Shown: one piece after another, positions 21,244 through 30,974 of the stretch
How the letters are laid out: every line of letters starts with the position of its first letter
How positions within the stretch are numbered: the first letter of the stretch is position 1
Assembly (NCBI GenBank): GCA_905221605.1
Contig: CAJNDS010000213.1
Span: forward strand, 1 to 55,000
DNA length: 55,000 nt
Origin: Symbiodinium natans
Taxonomy: Eukaryota; Sar; Dinophyceae; Suessiales; Symbiodiniaceae
Direction of reading: 5' to 3'
The notes under the pieces: generated by a model
What the model saw: the letters and a program-made list of their open reading frames with translations, nothing else
Databases searched by the model: none
What the model was told of the DNA's origin: nothing
Translations under genes and position numbers: made by a program

Positions 21244-21248
21244 AGAAC
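21244..21248. repeat. Target-site duplication, left (AGAAC)
   Basis: The five bases before the 5' LTR match the five after the 3' LTR (27193-27197). Five base pairs is the usual length for copia-type integration. Confidence 0.88.
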
Positions 21249-21698
21249 TGTTGTTGAGCATGCAGCATAGGTGCACAAATCGAGAAGTGTACCAGTCGTG
21301 TCAGGCCCCTGCGCAAGGAAGACACGCTTAGGTGCGCCATTCGCACTATCCAATTCGCCATTTCGATGGCTCAAGATGGACAAGCACAAATCGAAAAGTG
21401 CCCCTTGGGTGGTTAGGGTTGTTCAGGGTTTTTTTCGGTGGTTTGACCCCGGTTATAGCCTGGTACCCTAGTCTCCGCCTCGACCTCCCCGTCCCTGCTA
21501 TTCCCGAACCCAGGTTCTGTTCAGGGAGTTCGGTTTGGGGTGCTTCTTTCAGTTCCCGAGTTGAGATGATTTGTTGAAGATGGCGATGCAATCATATGAT
21601 CACCTCGATGATGTTCCCCATAGCATTCGCCTCCATATGTCTTCGCCAGCCCCATCACACTTCAGCAGTGTCTCTGACTCGGGCCATAACCTTTCACA
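21249..21698 (+). repeat. 5' LTR (450 bp)
   Basis: It starts TGTTGTTGAGCATGCAGC and ends AACCTTTCACA, and appears identical to 26743-27192 by reading. The first ATG of the polyprotein (21580) lies inside it, so the first 39 codons are LTR-encoded. It holds a 17-bp direct repeat (GCACAAATCGARAAGTG at about 21273 and 21384) and a spliced-leader-like string at 21357-21375. No TATA box was evident. Confidence 0.92.
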
Positions 21699-24600
21699 GG
21701 TTATGAGCCCAACGGGCGCATATCCGCACACAGACACCACAGCATCCGCATCGCAGCAGCATGCCAACGCAGAAGCTCCAGCTATCTTGTTTCGATCCAT
21801 GGCGCAGTTACAAATCCCCACGGAGATCTTGCATAGTTTGCAGCATCTGGCAAGTGTCAATCTTGGAGGCCTACAGGATCTTGATACATTGCGACAGGGC
21901 ATGAGCTTGTTAGCACAGGAACTCAATGTTCGCTCCGAAAGTTTGTCAAAGGCTGTGACAGCAGTTGCGACTCTTTCTTCAACGGTGCGTGATGGTGCTG
22001 TGGTTTTGGAGGGCCAGGTGAACCAAGCTGCCGATGAGCGGCGGAGCATCGTGACCCAGATGAATCGCATGAAAACGGAACATGAGAGTTTTTCTGCGCG
22101 TCTTTTGGCACTTGAAGGCACAGCATCTAAGCTCGAAGAGGGCTTTGTGATGCAGCAGAGAGCAGTCCAAGAGATGAACGACAAACTCGGTAGCATGAGT
22201 CTTGCGTTTGATCAAGCTAGGGAGGCCGTACAGCGTCTGCAGGAGAAGGATCCTGCCACCCTTGAGACTGCGGTTGAGACGATGAACTCACAGACTGCAG
22301 TTCTTGGTGCCGCTATGGCCCGCTTGGAGACATTGTCGCGTGACATGGCGCTCGCCGATGAGCGAATTGCTAAACAGGACGACACCTCCAAGAGGGAGTT
22401 AGAGAAGTTGGCAGCTGTTGAGGTTGCCACGATGCGGTTGAAAGCTCGGTGCGAGCAAATTGAGAAAGCCTTGGAGGAGCGCGATCTGCTGGTGAAGACG
22501 GTGACTCATCCGAGGCAGACTGTGCGATTCCAACAGGCTGTCCAGCCAGTAGAGGCTGAACCGTCCTTGAAACTTGAGCCACTACATGCAGATGCCATGG
22601 AGGGCCGAGTGCAGCGATTTGAGCTTTCCCCGGAGTCCAATCAGCAGCCAGACATGGGTTGGTACACTACTGAGGAGGAGTTTGGGGAACGCCAAAGTTG
22701 GGAGTCCTCTTCGAAACCGCCAGGTTTGTTTCGGCCCACGTCCCCACCACCTCCGCTGCCGGAAGCTGCTCGAAGGATAGGTGCTGGATACGGTTTTGAA
22801 CGGGTTCATGCTGGGCAGTGGAAAATGCTCAAAGATTGCCCGGTATTGAAGTTGAACTCTGATGAGCCGTGGGAGAGGGGCCTGGCGCTGCGACAATGGG
22901 AAAACGAGACTGGAGCCATCGCCGCAGTGGTGGCACCATCTTTTGGTGCTTTCTTCAGGAGAAGGATGAAAGAAGCCTTGGATCGCTATCAGAAACGCCA
23001 GAGCAGTGGTGTTGAAGAGGAAGTCCCAGTGATCCAACCTGAAGAGAGGGAGTATGAGACTCGTTTGGGTGTCACGCTAATCAAAGTGCTGCCTGAATCA
23101 ATCAGACAACCAGTGATGGAACGTAGCACGAGCCTGGAGGAGCCGCTGTCAACTTTGCTGCTGTTGGAGTCGGTGGTTGAGAGGTTCTCTCCGGGGGGGA
23201 CTTCAGAGATGACCTCACTTCTTCAGTACCAACGATGCCTTCCAACAGCAACCTCGTACAAGGAGCTTTTGGACATCTTGAGAAAGTTTGATTTAGCTCG
23301 CGCTCGAACGACGTATTTACAACTACCCGGGTTACCAGCTCACGAAATCATCAAATCGCTTGATGGCTTGAGCAAAGCCCTGGAGCGAAAGAACGCGGCT
23401 TTGGCTATGCGCTTGAACTTGATTCGTATGACGCCGGAAGTTATGATGCCATCTGAGGCGGGAGTCCAAAGGTTGATCACCATGTTGCTGCAAGAGGGCA
23501 GACGCTTGCAGGCTGAAGATGAAATCTCAAAAGGCAAATCCAATCAGGTGCACATCGAGAACCCGCAAGCTGCTCAGGCAGCCGGACAACCAGCTGGGAA
23601 AGGCAAGGGTCGTAGCCCTAAAGACATCCTGTGCAAGTACTACCAGATGGATCGCGGCTGTGTGAAGGGTGATGCTTGTGAATTTTCGCACGCAGCTCCA
23701 AAGGCGGCCAAGAGCAAGGGCAAGGGCAAAGGTGAGGGCAAGACAGCAGCCAAATCCAAGCCTACACCTAAACCTAAGGTTGAGTCCAAGCCAACAGCCG
23801 AACCGACAGCACCAGCAGAAGCCAAAGCAGCAACAAAATTCAAGCCGAAACCTAAGCCAAAGGCGGAGGCTAAAGCAGCATCAGCAACACCCTTGGTTGG
23901 CGCTGGGGCTACAGTTTCGGCAGTCAGATCGGTAGTGATGGCAGCTCGGGGTGTGCCAGAGGATGAAGATGCAGACACTGAGCGCTCGGAGGTATTGTCT
24001 TTCATCACGGATCAATCACATGCACTCACGTCAGATGAGACATTCTCGGCGCGATCCGTTACGGTGTCAAATGAAGGAGATACTTCAGACGCTGATCCAT
24101 TGGATGGTGTTGACATAGGCGCGAGACGTGAGAACGTCACTCCATTTCGAAAGCCGTTGTGGTACTTGATGATGCAGCCTGAGGAATTTCTGCAGTGGCA
24201 GAAGAATTCGTCTTGGATCTGCTCTAGAGCTAGCGGACAATTTCAGATGGTCAATAGCCCGAACGCCATCGCCATCGGAATTTGGTTTGCACTGGCGTGG
24301 GAGGGCTATCCAGAAGCAGCGTCTGACGTGGCTATCGGGGAGGGTCAGATCATTCTCAGGGCGCGTCAAGTGTTGCTAATGCATGAAGATCAGACAGCCA
24401 GACCTGGTTATGTGATATGGGTGATGGACGTGGACACAGGTCAGGAACAGTTTCTTGCACTGTCGGAGTGGGACACAGCGCCTGTGGTGAGACCATGGAG
24501 TGATCCATACCCTAAGGACAGTCAACCTGGACTCGTGCCTGAACTTTCAAAGGCTGCTCCGCCCAAGGCGATTCCCTCTATTGCACAACAACCATCAATT

Positions 24601-26382
24601 ACATTCACGGATCAGGCTCTTCCCAAAGCATCCTCAGGAGGAGATGGTGCAGGGAGTGTGGTGTACAAACCTCCGCCTCCAAAGAGGCCGCCAGATTTCT
24701 CACCAAGACCCAGCGAGTCGATAGGAATAACACCAATCAACAACCAACTTCCTGCGACCCCTAAGCTGCAGCATCCCCCACCAAAGCAGGCACCCCCGAA
24801 CACTCCCCAGCAAGCATCAGCGTCAGCAGCGCAACCTTCCGCCAACAGTGAAGGATCTGCAGCTAAGCATGCGAGGGAAGAGACTGAGGGTGAGATGGGA
24901 CTTCGAGTTCTTGTAGACTCGGGCGCCAATGAGATCATCAGGCCAGTCCGGAAGGATATCTGCAGGAAAAAGTCAGTGCCGATGAACGTGGTATTGGCTT
25001 CTGGCGAAATCGTCAGTGGTTTCCGTACCAAGGAAGGGGAGGTGGCACTGCACACATCGAGCAATGAGTGGATCTTGGGAGTTGTGCGTGTTATTGAAGT
25101 CGGCGGCCGATTTTCATGGACAAGCCAGGAAGCTTTGATTGAGTATCCGTACCTGGGAAGGATGCACAGCGTGAGATGTTCGGTTCAAAACGGACTTCCC
25201 TATTTGAGTTGGAGTCAGTTTTCTCAGATACGCAAAGTCCTTTCAAAACACTGGCAATCCAACGATGCAAGGATCAAAGCGGCAGCGGTTTCTGCTTGTG
25301 AGCGGGAAAATCTGTACCTTAAGCTTGAGGACCTCACAGCTTGGACAAGCTTTGAGGCTGGAGCCAATGAGGTGCGTTGCGAGGAGGAGAACTATGATCG
25401 GCTTCTTCACCAAGACAAGCTCACGAAGGAGGACGTGCAGCAAGCGTTTGATTTGGCGGGCCTGAATCCAAACCACAGCCAATACAAGGTCGGAGATACA
25501 TTGGGAGACATTCCGGTAGTCTCCGAATTGGTGTTCTTGGGAATGCAGCTGTCTATGTCGACAACGGGGATCCACCTGAAGCAAGCCAAGTGGGTTGCTC
25601 AGGAGCTTCGGAAGCGGGGCTTACTACATCTTGTGGGCTGCGATTCATTGCCTGAGCCTCGCGAAGGAAAGGGACCAGCGATGGAGCTGGGGCCGGAGCG
25701 GGATCGGATGATCAAGGAGTGTCAGTCTGAGCTGGGTTCGTTGTTGTGGCTATCTCTTCGGAGTCGCCCTGACGTAGCGGCTGTTGTGGGCATAGCGGCG
25801 TGCGAAATCACTCATGATCCCAGGGAGGCGATGCGCCTTGCACGTGGGGTTTGGAGGTACATCAGAAAGACATGGTCACGAGGACTCTTGTATGAGTGGA
25901 TGAACGAGACGCCTGGCGAGTTGACGTGGGCATCAGATGCATCACTCAGTCCGGGAGGGTCCCGGAGCCGCTCAGGAACAGTCATCCTGTGGGGTTCTCA
26001 TGTGATCGGTTGGCGTTCGCAACGTCAGACATTGACAGCATACTCGGCGCAAGAAGCTGAGTTGGAAGCAATGGCTCAAACTGTTGAGCTGGGAACAAAG
26101 ATCTATCAACTACTCGAAGCGATTGCTGGGAGGCCTATTTCTTCGTGCTTGGAAGCTGATAACACAGCTGCAATAGTTGCAGTGACCAAGGAAGATTGGT
26201 TTGAAGCCGAAGTTCGAACCCGCCACTTCGCGATGAGAACTGCGTGGTTGAGAGACCAATGCCGACAGCTAGGACTCGAAGTGAGACATCGTAGCGGGGA
26301 AGAACTGATAGCGGACGCTTCGACCAAGGCCTTAGGCAAGCAGAAGCTCACGTACTTTGCAAACCGATTGCTGGGACCGTGA
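21580..26382 (+). CDS. Retrotransposon polyprotein: Gag with CCCH finger, aspartic protease, RT remnant, RNase H
   Basis: The 1600-codon ORF starts at ATG 21580, inside the 5' LTR; two upstream TTG codons are in frame but weaker choices. Domains: coiled coil about residues 70-305; capsid-like helical region about 425-650; CCCH zinc finger (C-x8-C-x5-C-x3-H) with C685, C694, C700, H704; Lys/Ala/Pro-rich linker to about 780; second low-complexity Pro/Gln linker about 985-1100; aspartic protease motif LRVLVDSGANEIIRP with catalytic D1113; RT C-terminal (thumb/connection) motif FLGMQL at 1319; copia RNase H with D1453 (WASDAS), E1492 (SAQEAELEA), D1527 (LEADNTAA) and ADASTKAL near the end. Integrase zinc finger and DDE residues and the RT palm (YVDD) are absent. 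The frame stays open across the gap, so the deletion is in frame. Gag, protease and RNase H could be made; cDNA synthesis and integration would need another element. Confidence 0.9.
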   Translation: MAMQSYDHLDDVPHSIRLHMSSPAPSHFSSVSDSGHNLSQVMSPTGAYPHTDTTASASQQHANAEAPAILFRSMAQLQIPTEILHSLQHLASVNLGGLQDLDTLRQGMSLLAQELNVRSESLSKAVTAVATLSSTVRDGAVVLEGQVNQAADERRSIVTQMNRMKTEHESFSARLLALEGTASKLEEGFVMQQRAVQEMNDKLGSMSLAFDQAREAVQRLQEKDPATLETAVETMNSQTAVLGAAMARLETLSRDMALADERIAKQDDTSKRELEKLAAVEVATMRLKARCEQIEKALEERDLLVKTVTHPRQTVRFQQAVQPVEAEPSLKLEPLHADAMEGRVQRFELSPESNQQPDMGWYTTEEEFGERQSWESSSKPPGLFRPTSPPPPLPEAARRIGAGYGFERVHAGQWKMLKDCPVLKLNSDEPWERGLALRQWENETGAIAAVVAPSFGAFFRRRMKEALDRYQKRQSSGVEEEVPVIQPEEREYETRLGVTLIKVLPESIRQPVMERSTSLEEPLSTLLLLESVVERFSPGGTSEMTSLLQYQRCLPTATSYKELLDILRKFDLARARTTYLQLPGLPAHEIIKSLDGLSKALERKNAALAMRLNLIRMTPEVMMPSEAGVQRLITMLLQEGRRLQAEDEISKGKSNQVHIENPQAAQAAGQPAGKGKGRSPKDILCKYYQMDRGCVKGDACEFSHAAPKAAKSKGKGKGEGKTAAKSKPTPKPKVESKPTAEPTAPAEAKAATKFKPKPKPKAEAKAASATPLVGAGATVSAVRSVVMAARGVPEDEDADTERSEVLSFITDQSHALTSDETFSARSVTVSNEGDTSDADPLDGVDIGARRENVTPFRKPLWYLMMQPEEFLQWQKNSSWICSRASGQFQMVNSPNAIAIGIWFALAWEGYPEAASDVAIGEGQIILRARQVLLMHEDQTARPGYVIWVMDVDTGQEQFLALSEWDTAPVVRPWSDPYPKDSQPGLVPELSKAAPPKAIPSIAQQPSITFTDQALPKASSGGDGAGSVVYKPPPPKRPPDFSPRPSESIGITPINNQLPATPKLQHPPPKQAPPNTPQQASASAAQPSANSEGSAAKHAREETEGEMGLRVLVDSGANEIIRPVRKDICRKKSVPMNVVLASGEIVSGFRTKEGEVALHTSSNEWILGVVRVIEVGGRFSWTSQEALIEYPYLGRMHSVRCSVQNGLPYLSWSQFSQIRKVLSKHWQSNDARIKAAAVSACERENLYLKLEDLTAWTSFEAGANEVRCEEENYDRLLHQDKLTKEDVQQAFDLAGLNPNHSQYKVGDTLGDIPVVSELVFLGMQLSMSTTGIHLKQAKWVAQELRKRGLLHLVGCDSLPEPREGKGPAMELGPERDRMIKECQSELGSLLWLSLRSRPDVAAVVGIAACEITHDPREAMRLARGVWRYIRKTWSRGLLYEWMNETPGELTWASDASLSPGGSRSRSGTVILWGSHVIGWRSQRQTLTAYSAQEAELEAMAQTVELGTKIYQLLEAIAGRPISSCLEADNTAAIVAVTKEDWFEAEVRTRHFAMRTAWLRDQCRQLGLEVRHRSGEELIADASTKALGKQKLTYFANRLLGP
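21699..21716 (+). promoter_or_regulatory. Primer-binding site, anticodon arm of initiator tRNA-Met
   Basis: Directly after the LTR end, GGTTATGAGCCC is the reverse complement of GGGCUCAUAACC, the anticodon stem-loop of initiator tRNA-Met as in yeast. Drosophila copia primes from the same internal region of that tRNA rather than its 3' end. The site is also translated as part of Gag. Confidence 0.65.
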
Positions 26383-26730
26383 GCGGTGATACGTATGCAC
26401 AACGAGCCCACTTGAAGACCTGGTGTGTTTCATATCCCAGTGTCTATGTGATGCGTCGCTGAATCTCTCATGGAGTGCTGTGACCGTTCATGGGGCCGTT
26501 GCTGGCACATCTGCGTAAGCAACGTGCGCCCATCAATACCTTTTTTGCAGTAAGCTGATTGGGAGTTTTGTGTCTTAGGAGGTTCTTCATAGAATTTGGC
26601 GAGCCTGCATTTCCTGAATCAGTTGTTAATGTACCATGTGTGGAACGTCCACTGATTAGTACTACATGGTCGATTTGATATGCTGCTTTTGTGCGATTAC
26701 GGTGCTGAAGACTCCAGTACCTGAACCTCC
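26383..26730 (+). other. Non-coding 3' region of the retrotransposon
   Basis: About 350 bp lie between the stop codon and the polypurine tract. I see no ORF of note and no repeat; 3' UTR or packaging signals are possible. Confidence 0.6.
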
Positions 26731-26742
26731 AGCAAGGAGGAG
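26731..26742 (+). promoter_or_regulatory. Polypurine tract
   Basis: AGCAAGGAGGAG abuts the 3' LTR, the usual site for plus-strand DNA priming in LTR elements. Confidence 0.7.
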
Positions 26743-27192
26743 TGTTGTTGAGCATGCAGCATAGGTGCACAAATCGAGAAGTGTACCAGTCGTGTCAGGC
26801 CCCTGCGCAAGGAAGACACGCTTAGGTGCGCCATTCGCACTATCCAATTCGCCATTTCGATGGCTCAAGATGGACAAGCACAAATCGAAAAGTGCCCCTT
26901 GGGTGGTTAGGGTTGTTCAGGGTTTTTTTCGGTGGTTTGACCCCGGTTATAGCCTGGTACCCTAGTCTCCGCCTCGACCTCCCCGTCCCTGCTATTCCCG
27001 AACCCAGGTTCTGTTCAGGGAGTTCGGTTTGGGGTGCTTCTTTCAGTTCCCGAGTTGAGATGATTTGTTGAAGATGGCGATGCAATCATATGATCACCTC
27101 GATGATGTTCCCCATAGCATTCGCCTCCATATGTCTTCGCCAGCCCCATCACACTTCAGCAGTGTCTCTGACTCGGGCCATAACCTTTCACA
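26743..27192 (+). repeat. 3' LTR (450 bp)
   Basis: Second copy of the LTR, directly after a purine tract and followed by the target duplication AGAAC. The polyprotein start is duplicated here but runs only about 20 codons past the LTR edge, so this copy is not a gene. Confidence 0.92.
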
Positions 27193-27197
27193 AGAAC
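27193..27197. repeat. Target-site duplication, right (AGAAC)
   Basis: Matches 21244-21248. The empty site would have read CCCTATTAGAACGGAATC. Confidence 0.88.
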
Positions 27198-27562
27198 GGA
27201 ATCCTACTATTTGGGGTCTGTTTTTAGGGGTCCCCCTTTTTTCCTAAACCCCCACATGGCTGCTGCTGACGGAGCTCATCGCTCTACCACGCCAGACCCG
27301 CTGCTGTCCAGGGCATCGGCCAGGCTGTCAACGTCTGCCACCTTCTGTCCATGCGGCTTTAGGGTTTAGGGTTTAGGGCTTAGGGCTTAGGGTTTAGGGT
27401 TCTGCCACCTTCTGTCCATGCAGCTTCCGAACGCCGGACTTCATCGCGTTCTGAACCTCCACATTGGGGGGAAACTCCGGGTATCTTCTTGGGGTCCCTA
27501 TGGAATCCTACTTTGGGGGGGGCCTTATTAGGGGTCCCGTATGTTCGTAAACCTCCACATGG
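27197..27562. repeat. Short repeat family A, two copies
   Basis: GGAATCCTACT...GGGG...TTAGGGGTCCC...TAAACCYCCACATGG at 27197-27258 and 27508-27562, with a small TTTAGGG array (27357-27400) between. The retrotransposon inserted next to the first. Confidence 0.65.
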
Positions 27563-28004
27563 AGAAGCTAGGAGCCGAACCGTGCAACTGTGAAACGCCA
27601 TGTCGAACAGCTGCCTTTGAGGAATGAACTGTACAAGAAGGTACAGTAGATGGGCAACTCCATTTCTTGGGCCACCTTCAAATTCATAACCCCCCCCCCC
27701 TTCCGAAAAAGAAAAAAAATGAAATCCTTACTACAGGAACAGGAATCCCCCAAAACGTTTATACTGCTAACTTGGGAAACCGCCCATCCAGAGCGAGCTC
27801 GGCCATACGCACACACCCCCACAGCCCTATACAATGGCCTGCACCAGCACAGCGCTCACGCGCGACACGCGGTTGCGCAAGCCCTTCTCGAAAGCGTGCC
27901 AGGTGATCTCTTCTTGCCCACAGACTTCGGAGATTTTGCTCCGTTCGGCGTCCGCTTCGCCTGCAAGGAGATCACAATCTTCCAACCTCGGCTAGAAAGC
28001 AGTT

Positions 28005-28262
28005 CTTACTATTACTATTACTATTACTATTACTATTACTATTACTATTACTATTACTATTACTGTTACTGTTACTGTTACTATTACGATTACTATTACT
28101 ATTACTATTACTACTACTATTACTATTACAGTTACTATTTCTATTACTATTACGATTACTATTACTATTACAGCTACTATTGCTATTACTATTACTATTA
28201 CTATTACTATTACTATTACTATTACTATTATTATTATACTATTACTATTACTATTATTACTA
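28005..28262. repeat. TATTAC hexanucleotide microsatellite
   Basis: About 43 units with scattered changes. Tyr-rich and Ile/Val-rich ORFs across it are artefacts. Confidence 0.97.
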
Positions 28263-28394
28263 GCAAGGAGCGCTGGGAATTCCCGCAAAAAAAGCACCGC
28301 AAAAAAAAAAGCGGGGCGGATGCGCCAAGCAGCTTGCCAGGCTGCCACACGGGCATGTGGCGGCAGAAGTGAAAGGCTTTGCAACTTCGCCACC

Positions 28395-28560
28395 TTGCTA
28401 GCCCAGTTACCACATAATAATAATGACACCCCTTTTTTGGGTTGGTATTACTTTATAAGTGAACCCAGAGCCAAAACAAAACAAATAAAGGGTAAAGGGC
28501 GGGGTTTAGGGTTTAGGGTTTAGGGTTTAGGGTTTAGGGTTTAGGGTTTAGGGGCTACCA
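28395..28560. repeat. Short repeat family F with a telomeric insert
   Basis: The copy is continuous to GGTAAAGGGCG, then carries seven TTTAGGG units (28503-28552) and resumes at GGGCTACCAAG. Confidence 0.7.
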
Positions 28561-28645
28561 AGCCACTCTTTTGGACTGGCAGCACTTCGTGGGATGAAAA
28601 CGGCACCTGCGCTCGGTGGCGTCGGAGTAAGGTGGGGCAAAACCG

Positions 28646-28720
28646 GGTTTAGGGTTCAGGGTTCAGGGTTCAGGGTTCAGGGTTTAGGGTTTAGGGTTTA
28701 GGGTTTAGGGTTGAGGGTTT
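28646..28720 (+). repeat. TTCAGGG/TTTAGGG array
   Basis: Four TTCAGGG units followed by TTTAGGG units. Confidence 0.9.
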
Positions 28721-29027
28721 AAGGTGGGGAACTTGACTTCTGGGCAGAACCGTCCAAGGTTGAGGGTTTAATTGGGCCTTTGCCTTTGTGAGTTCAATAA
28801 GGATCATTGTAGGACGGGGTAGAGGCTAGGCTGCTTTTTTGCAACCCGAGTTGAGAGCCGAAACCCTAGACACCAAAGCCCTAAACACCCCAAAGCCCTA
28901 GAGCCCCCGAACCCCCCAAACCCCCCAGTAACCCCAAGCCTCAACGCCCAACCCCCAGAACCCCGAACCTCTGAAAGGCCCAACCTTTACATGACCTCTA
29001 AACCCTGAACTCCCCAAACCTGAAAAC

Positions 29028-29460
29028 CTTATAAACCCTATAAATCCTATAAACCCTATAAACCCTATAAACCCTATAAACCCTGCAAACCCTATAAACC
29101 CTATGAACCCTGTGAACCCTACAAACCCTAAACCCTGGACCCTAAACCCTAGACCCTAAACCCTATAAACCCTAATCCCTGGACCCTAAACCCCAAACCT
29201 GAGACCCTAAACCCTACAAACCCTAGACCCTAGACCCTAAACCCTATAAACCCTAATCCTTGGACCCTAAACCCTAAACCTGAGACCCTAAACCCTAAAA
29301 AACCTAAAAAACCCTATAAACCCTATAAACCCTATAAACCCTATAAACCCTATAAACCCTATAAACCCTATAAACCCTATAAACCCTATAAACCCTATAA
29401 ACCCTAGACCCTAAACCCTAACCCTAAACCCTAAACCCCAAACCCCAAACCCTAAACCCC
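29028..29460 (-). repeat. CCCTATAAA and CCCTAAA/CCCTAGA array
   Basis: Two blocks of the 9-nt CCCTATAAA (29030-29110, 29305-29402) are separated by 7-nt variants; one sub-block of about 65 bp is itself repeated. Confidence 0.93.
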
Positions 29461-29904
29461 AAGAGGCCACCTTTCCGTCCGAACCATGGCTGCTCCTCCT
29501 TGCGACGCCGCGGACGGCCTTCTGCAGTTGAAGCTGGCTAGGGTTTAGGGTTTAGGGTTTAGGGCTTAGGGCTTAGGGTTTAGGGTTTAGGGTTTAGGGC
29601 TTGGGGCTTAGGGTTGAAGGTTTCGAGTTTAGAACTTCGGGCTTATAGGGTTGAAGAGTTTATGTGGGGGTTTAGGAGTTCTACGCCTTATAGCGACTCT
29701 AGGGGAAGGTACGAGTACCGACATACGAGTATATAGGTATATGCACTTTTACAACATTGTGTGGATAATCTTGTGTCTACGTGCCTTTCTGCCGCGGGCT
29801 GTTGGGTGCATGCCTGCAAGCATCTTTACAAAGGAAAGCCTGCGACCCGCAACTTAGGGTTTAGGTAGGGTTTAGGGTGAACCCTCAACCCTAAACCCGG
29901 TAAG

Positions 29905-30125
29905 AGTGATTTTTTTTTTTGTTGCGGGTGCTTTTTTGCTGTGGGTGCGGGGGCGCGTTTTTTTTTTTGCTGCGGGTGCGGGGGCGCCTGTTTTTTTTTG
30001 CTGCGGGTGCGGGGGGCGTTTTTTTTTTTTGCTGCGGGTGCGGGGGCGCGTTTTTTTTTGTTGCGGGTGCCGTGGGGTCGCGTTTTTTTTTTTTGCTGCG
30101 GGTGCGGAGCGTTTTTGCTGTTTTC
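29905..30125 (+). repeat. GC-rich minisatellite with poly-T
   Basis: About seven copies of a roughly 31-bp unit: GCTGCGGGTGCGGGGGCGC followed by 8-12 T. The same unit returns at 31694-32095. Confidence 0.95.
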
Positions 30126-30960
30126 TCTATATTTTACTATGAAAACCTCTATTTTCTCTAATTTTCAATAGGAAAACCTCTTTCTTCTCTATATTTGAAT
30201 AGGAAAACCTCTTTCTTCTCTATATTTGAATATGAAAACCTCTGTTTTCTCTACATTTAGTATGAAAACCTCTACTTTAATTCGAAAACCTCTATTTCTC
30301 TATATTTTATCATTTTGTCTATATCGTCATAGTTTTCCTCTATATTTAATGAGGAAGACATGAGAGAGGAATACATGAGAAACTTATTGTCTATGTTATC
30401 TCAATGTGTGACTTGCAATTAAAAGTGTTTTGTTCCTCTTGTCCTATTTTAATAGGAAGCCCATTATTTTCTCTGTCTCTGAATAGGCAAACCTCCATTG
30501 TCTTAACATTTGAACATGAAGACCTCTATTCTCTATATTTGAATATCAAGACCTCTACATTTTGATATGAAAACACTTTGTATGTTCGCTATATTTTCGT
30601 ATGAAAGCCTCTATTTCCTCTATGTTGTCATAGGAAACATCTAATTTCTCTATATTGTATAGCGAAAACCTCTATTGTTCTATAGTTTTTTTTATTTTGT
30701 CAGTATTTTCAGACATCTTCTCTTTATTTCACGAGGAAGACATGAGAGGAATACATGAAAAGCTAATTCTCTATATTGTCATAAGAGTACATGCATTATC
30801 TCTATCTGTGACTCGTAGACAACAAGTGTTTTTGTTCATGTCTCATAACACAAGCTCTATTTTCTCGATTCTTTACTAAGAAGACGTTTATATCTCTATT
30901 TTTAAACGGAAAATTCAACTTCCACTATAAGGTCTGAATTTTCGTAGGAAAGCAGGCATA
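30126..30960. repeat. AT-rich degenerate tandem repeat field
   Basis: Roughly 30-40-bp periods built on GAAAACCTCTATTTTCTCTA. Very AT-rich beside a GC-rich minisatellite. A longer sub-block (ATGAGAGAGGAATACATGA) occurs twice, near 30359 and 30741. No gene seen. Confidence 0.85.
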
Positions 30961-30974
30961 TATTCCCTCTTTTT

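Larger units (their letters stand above)
21249..27192 (+). mobile_element. Ty1/copia-like LTR retrotransposon, internally deleted
   Basis: The element is 5944 bp with two 450-bp LTRs, TG...CA ends, a 5-bp target-site duplication (AGAAC at 21244-21248 and 27193-27197), a primer-binding site abutting the 5' LTR and a polypurine tract abutting the 3' LTR. One ORF fills most of the interior. RNase H motifs and the RT C-terminal motif are of the copia type. Integrase and RT palm motifs are missing, so it should not move without a helper. No TTTAGGG array lies inside, unlike the surrounding DNA. It landed at the left edge of a short repeat of the GGAATCCTAC family. Confidence 0.93.

Noticed and set aside
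21600-22215. Antisense ORFs within the retrotransposon
   Set aside because: They are shadows of the polyprotein frame, with no domain features.
26765-27247. A second gene copy at the 3' LTR
   Set aside because: It is only the LTR-encoded start of the polyprotein and stops soon after the LTR ends.
27992-28429. Tyr-rich or Ile/Val-rich protein of 145-240 residues
   Set aside because: It is the TATTAC microsatellite read in frame, with no start context or splice evidence.
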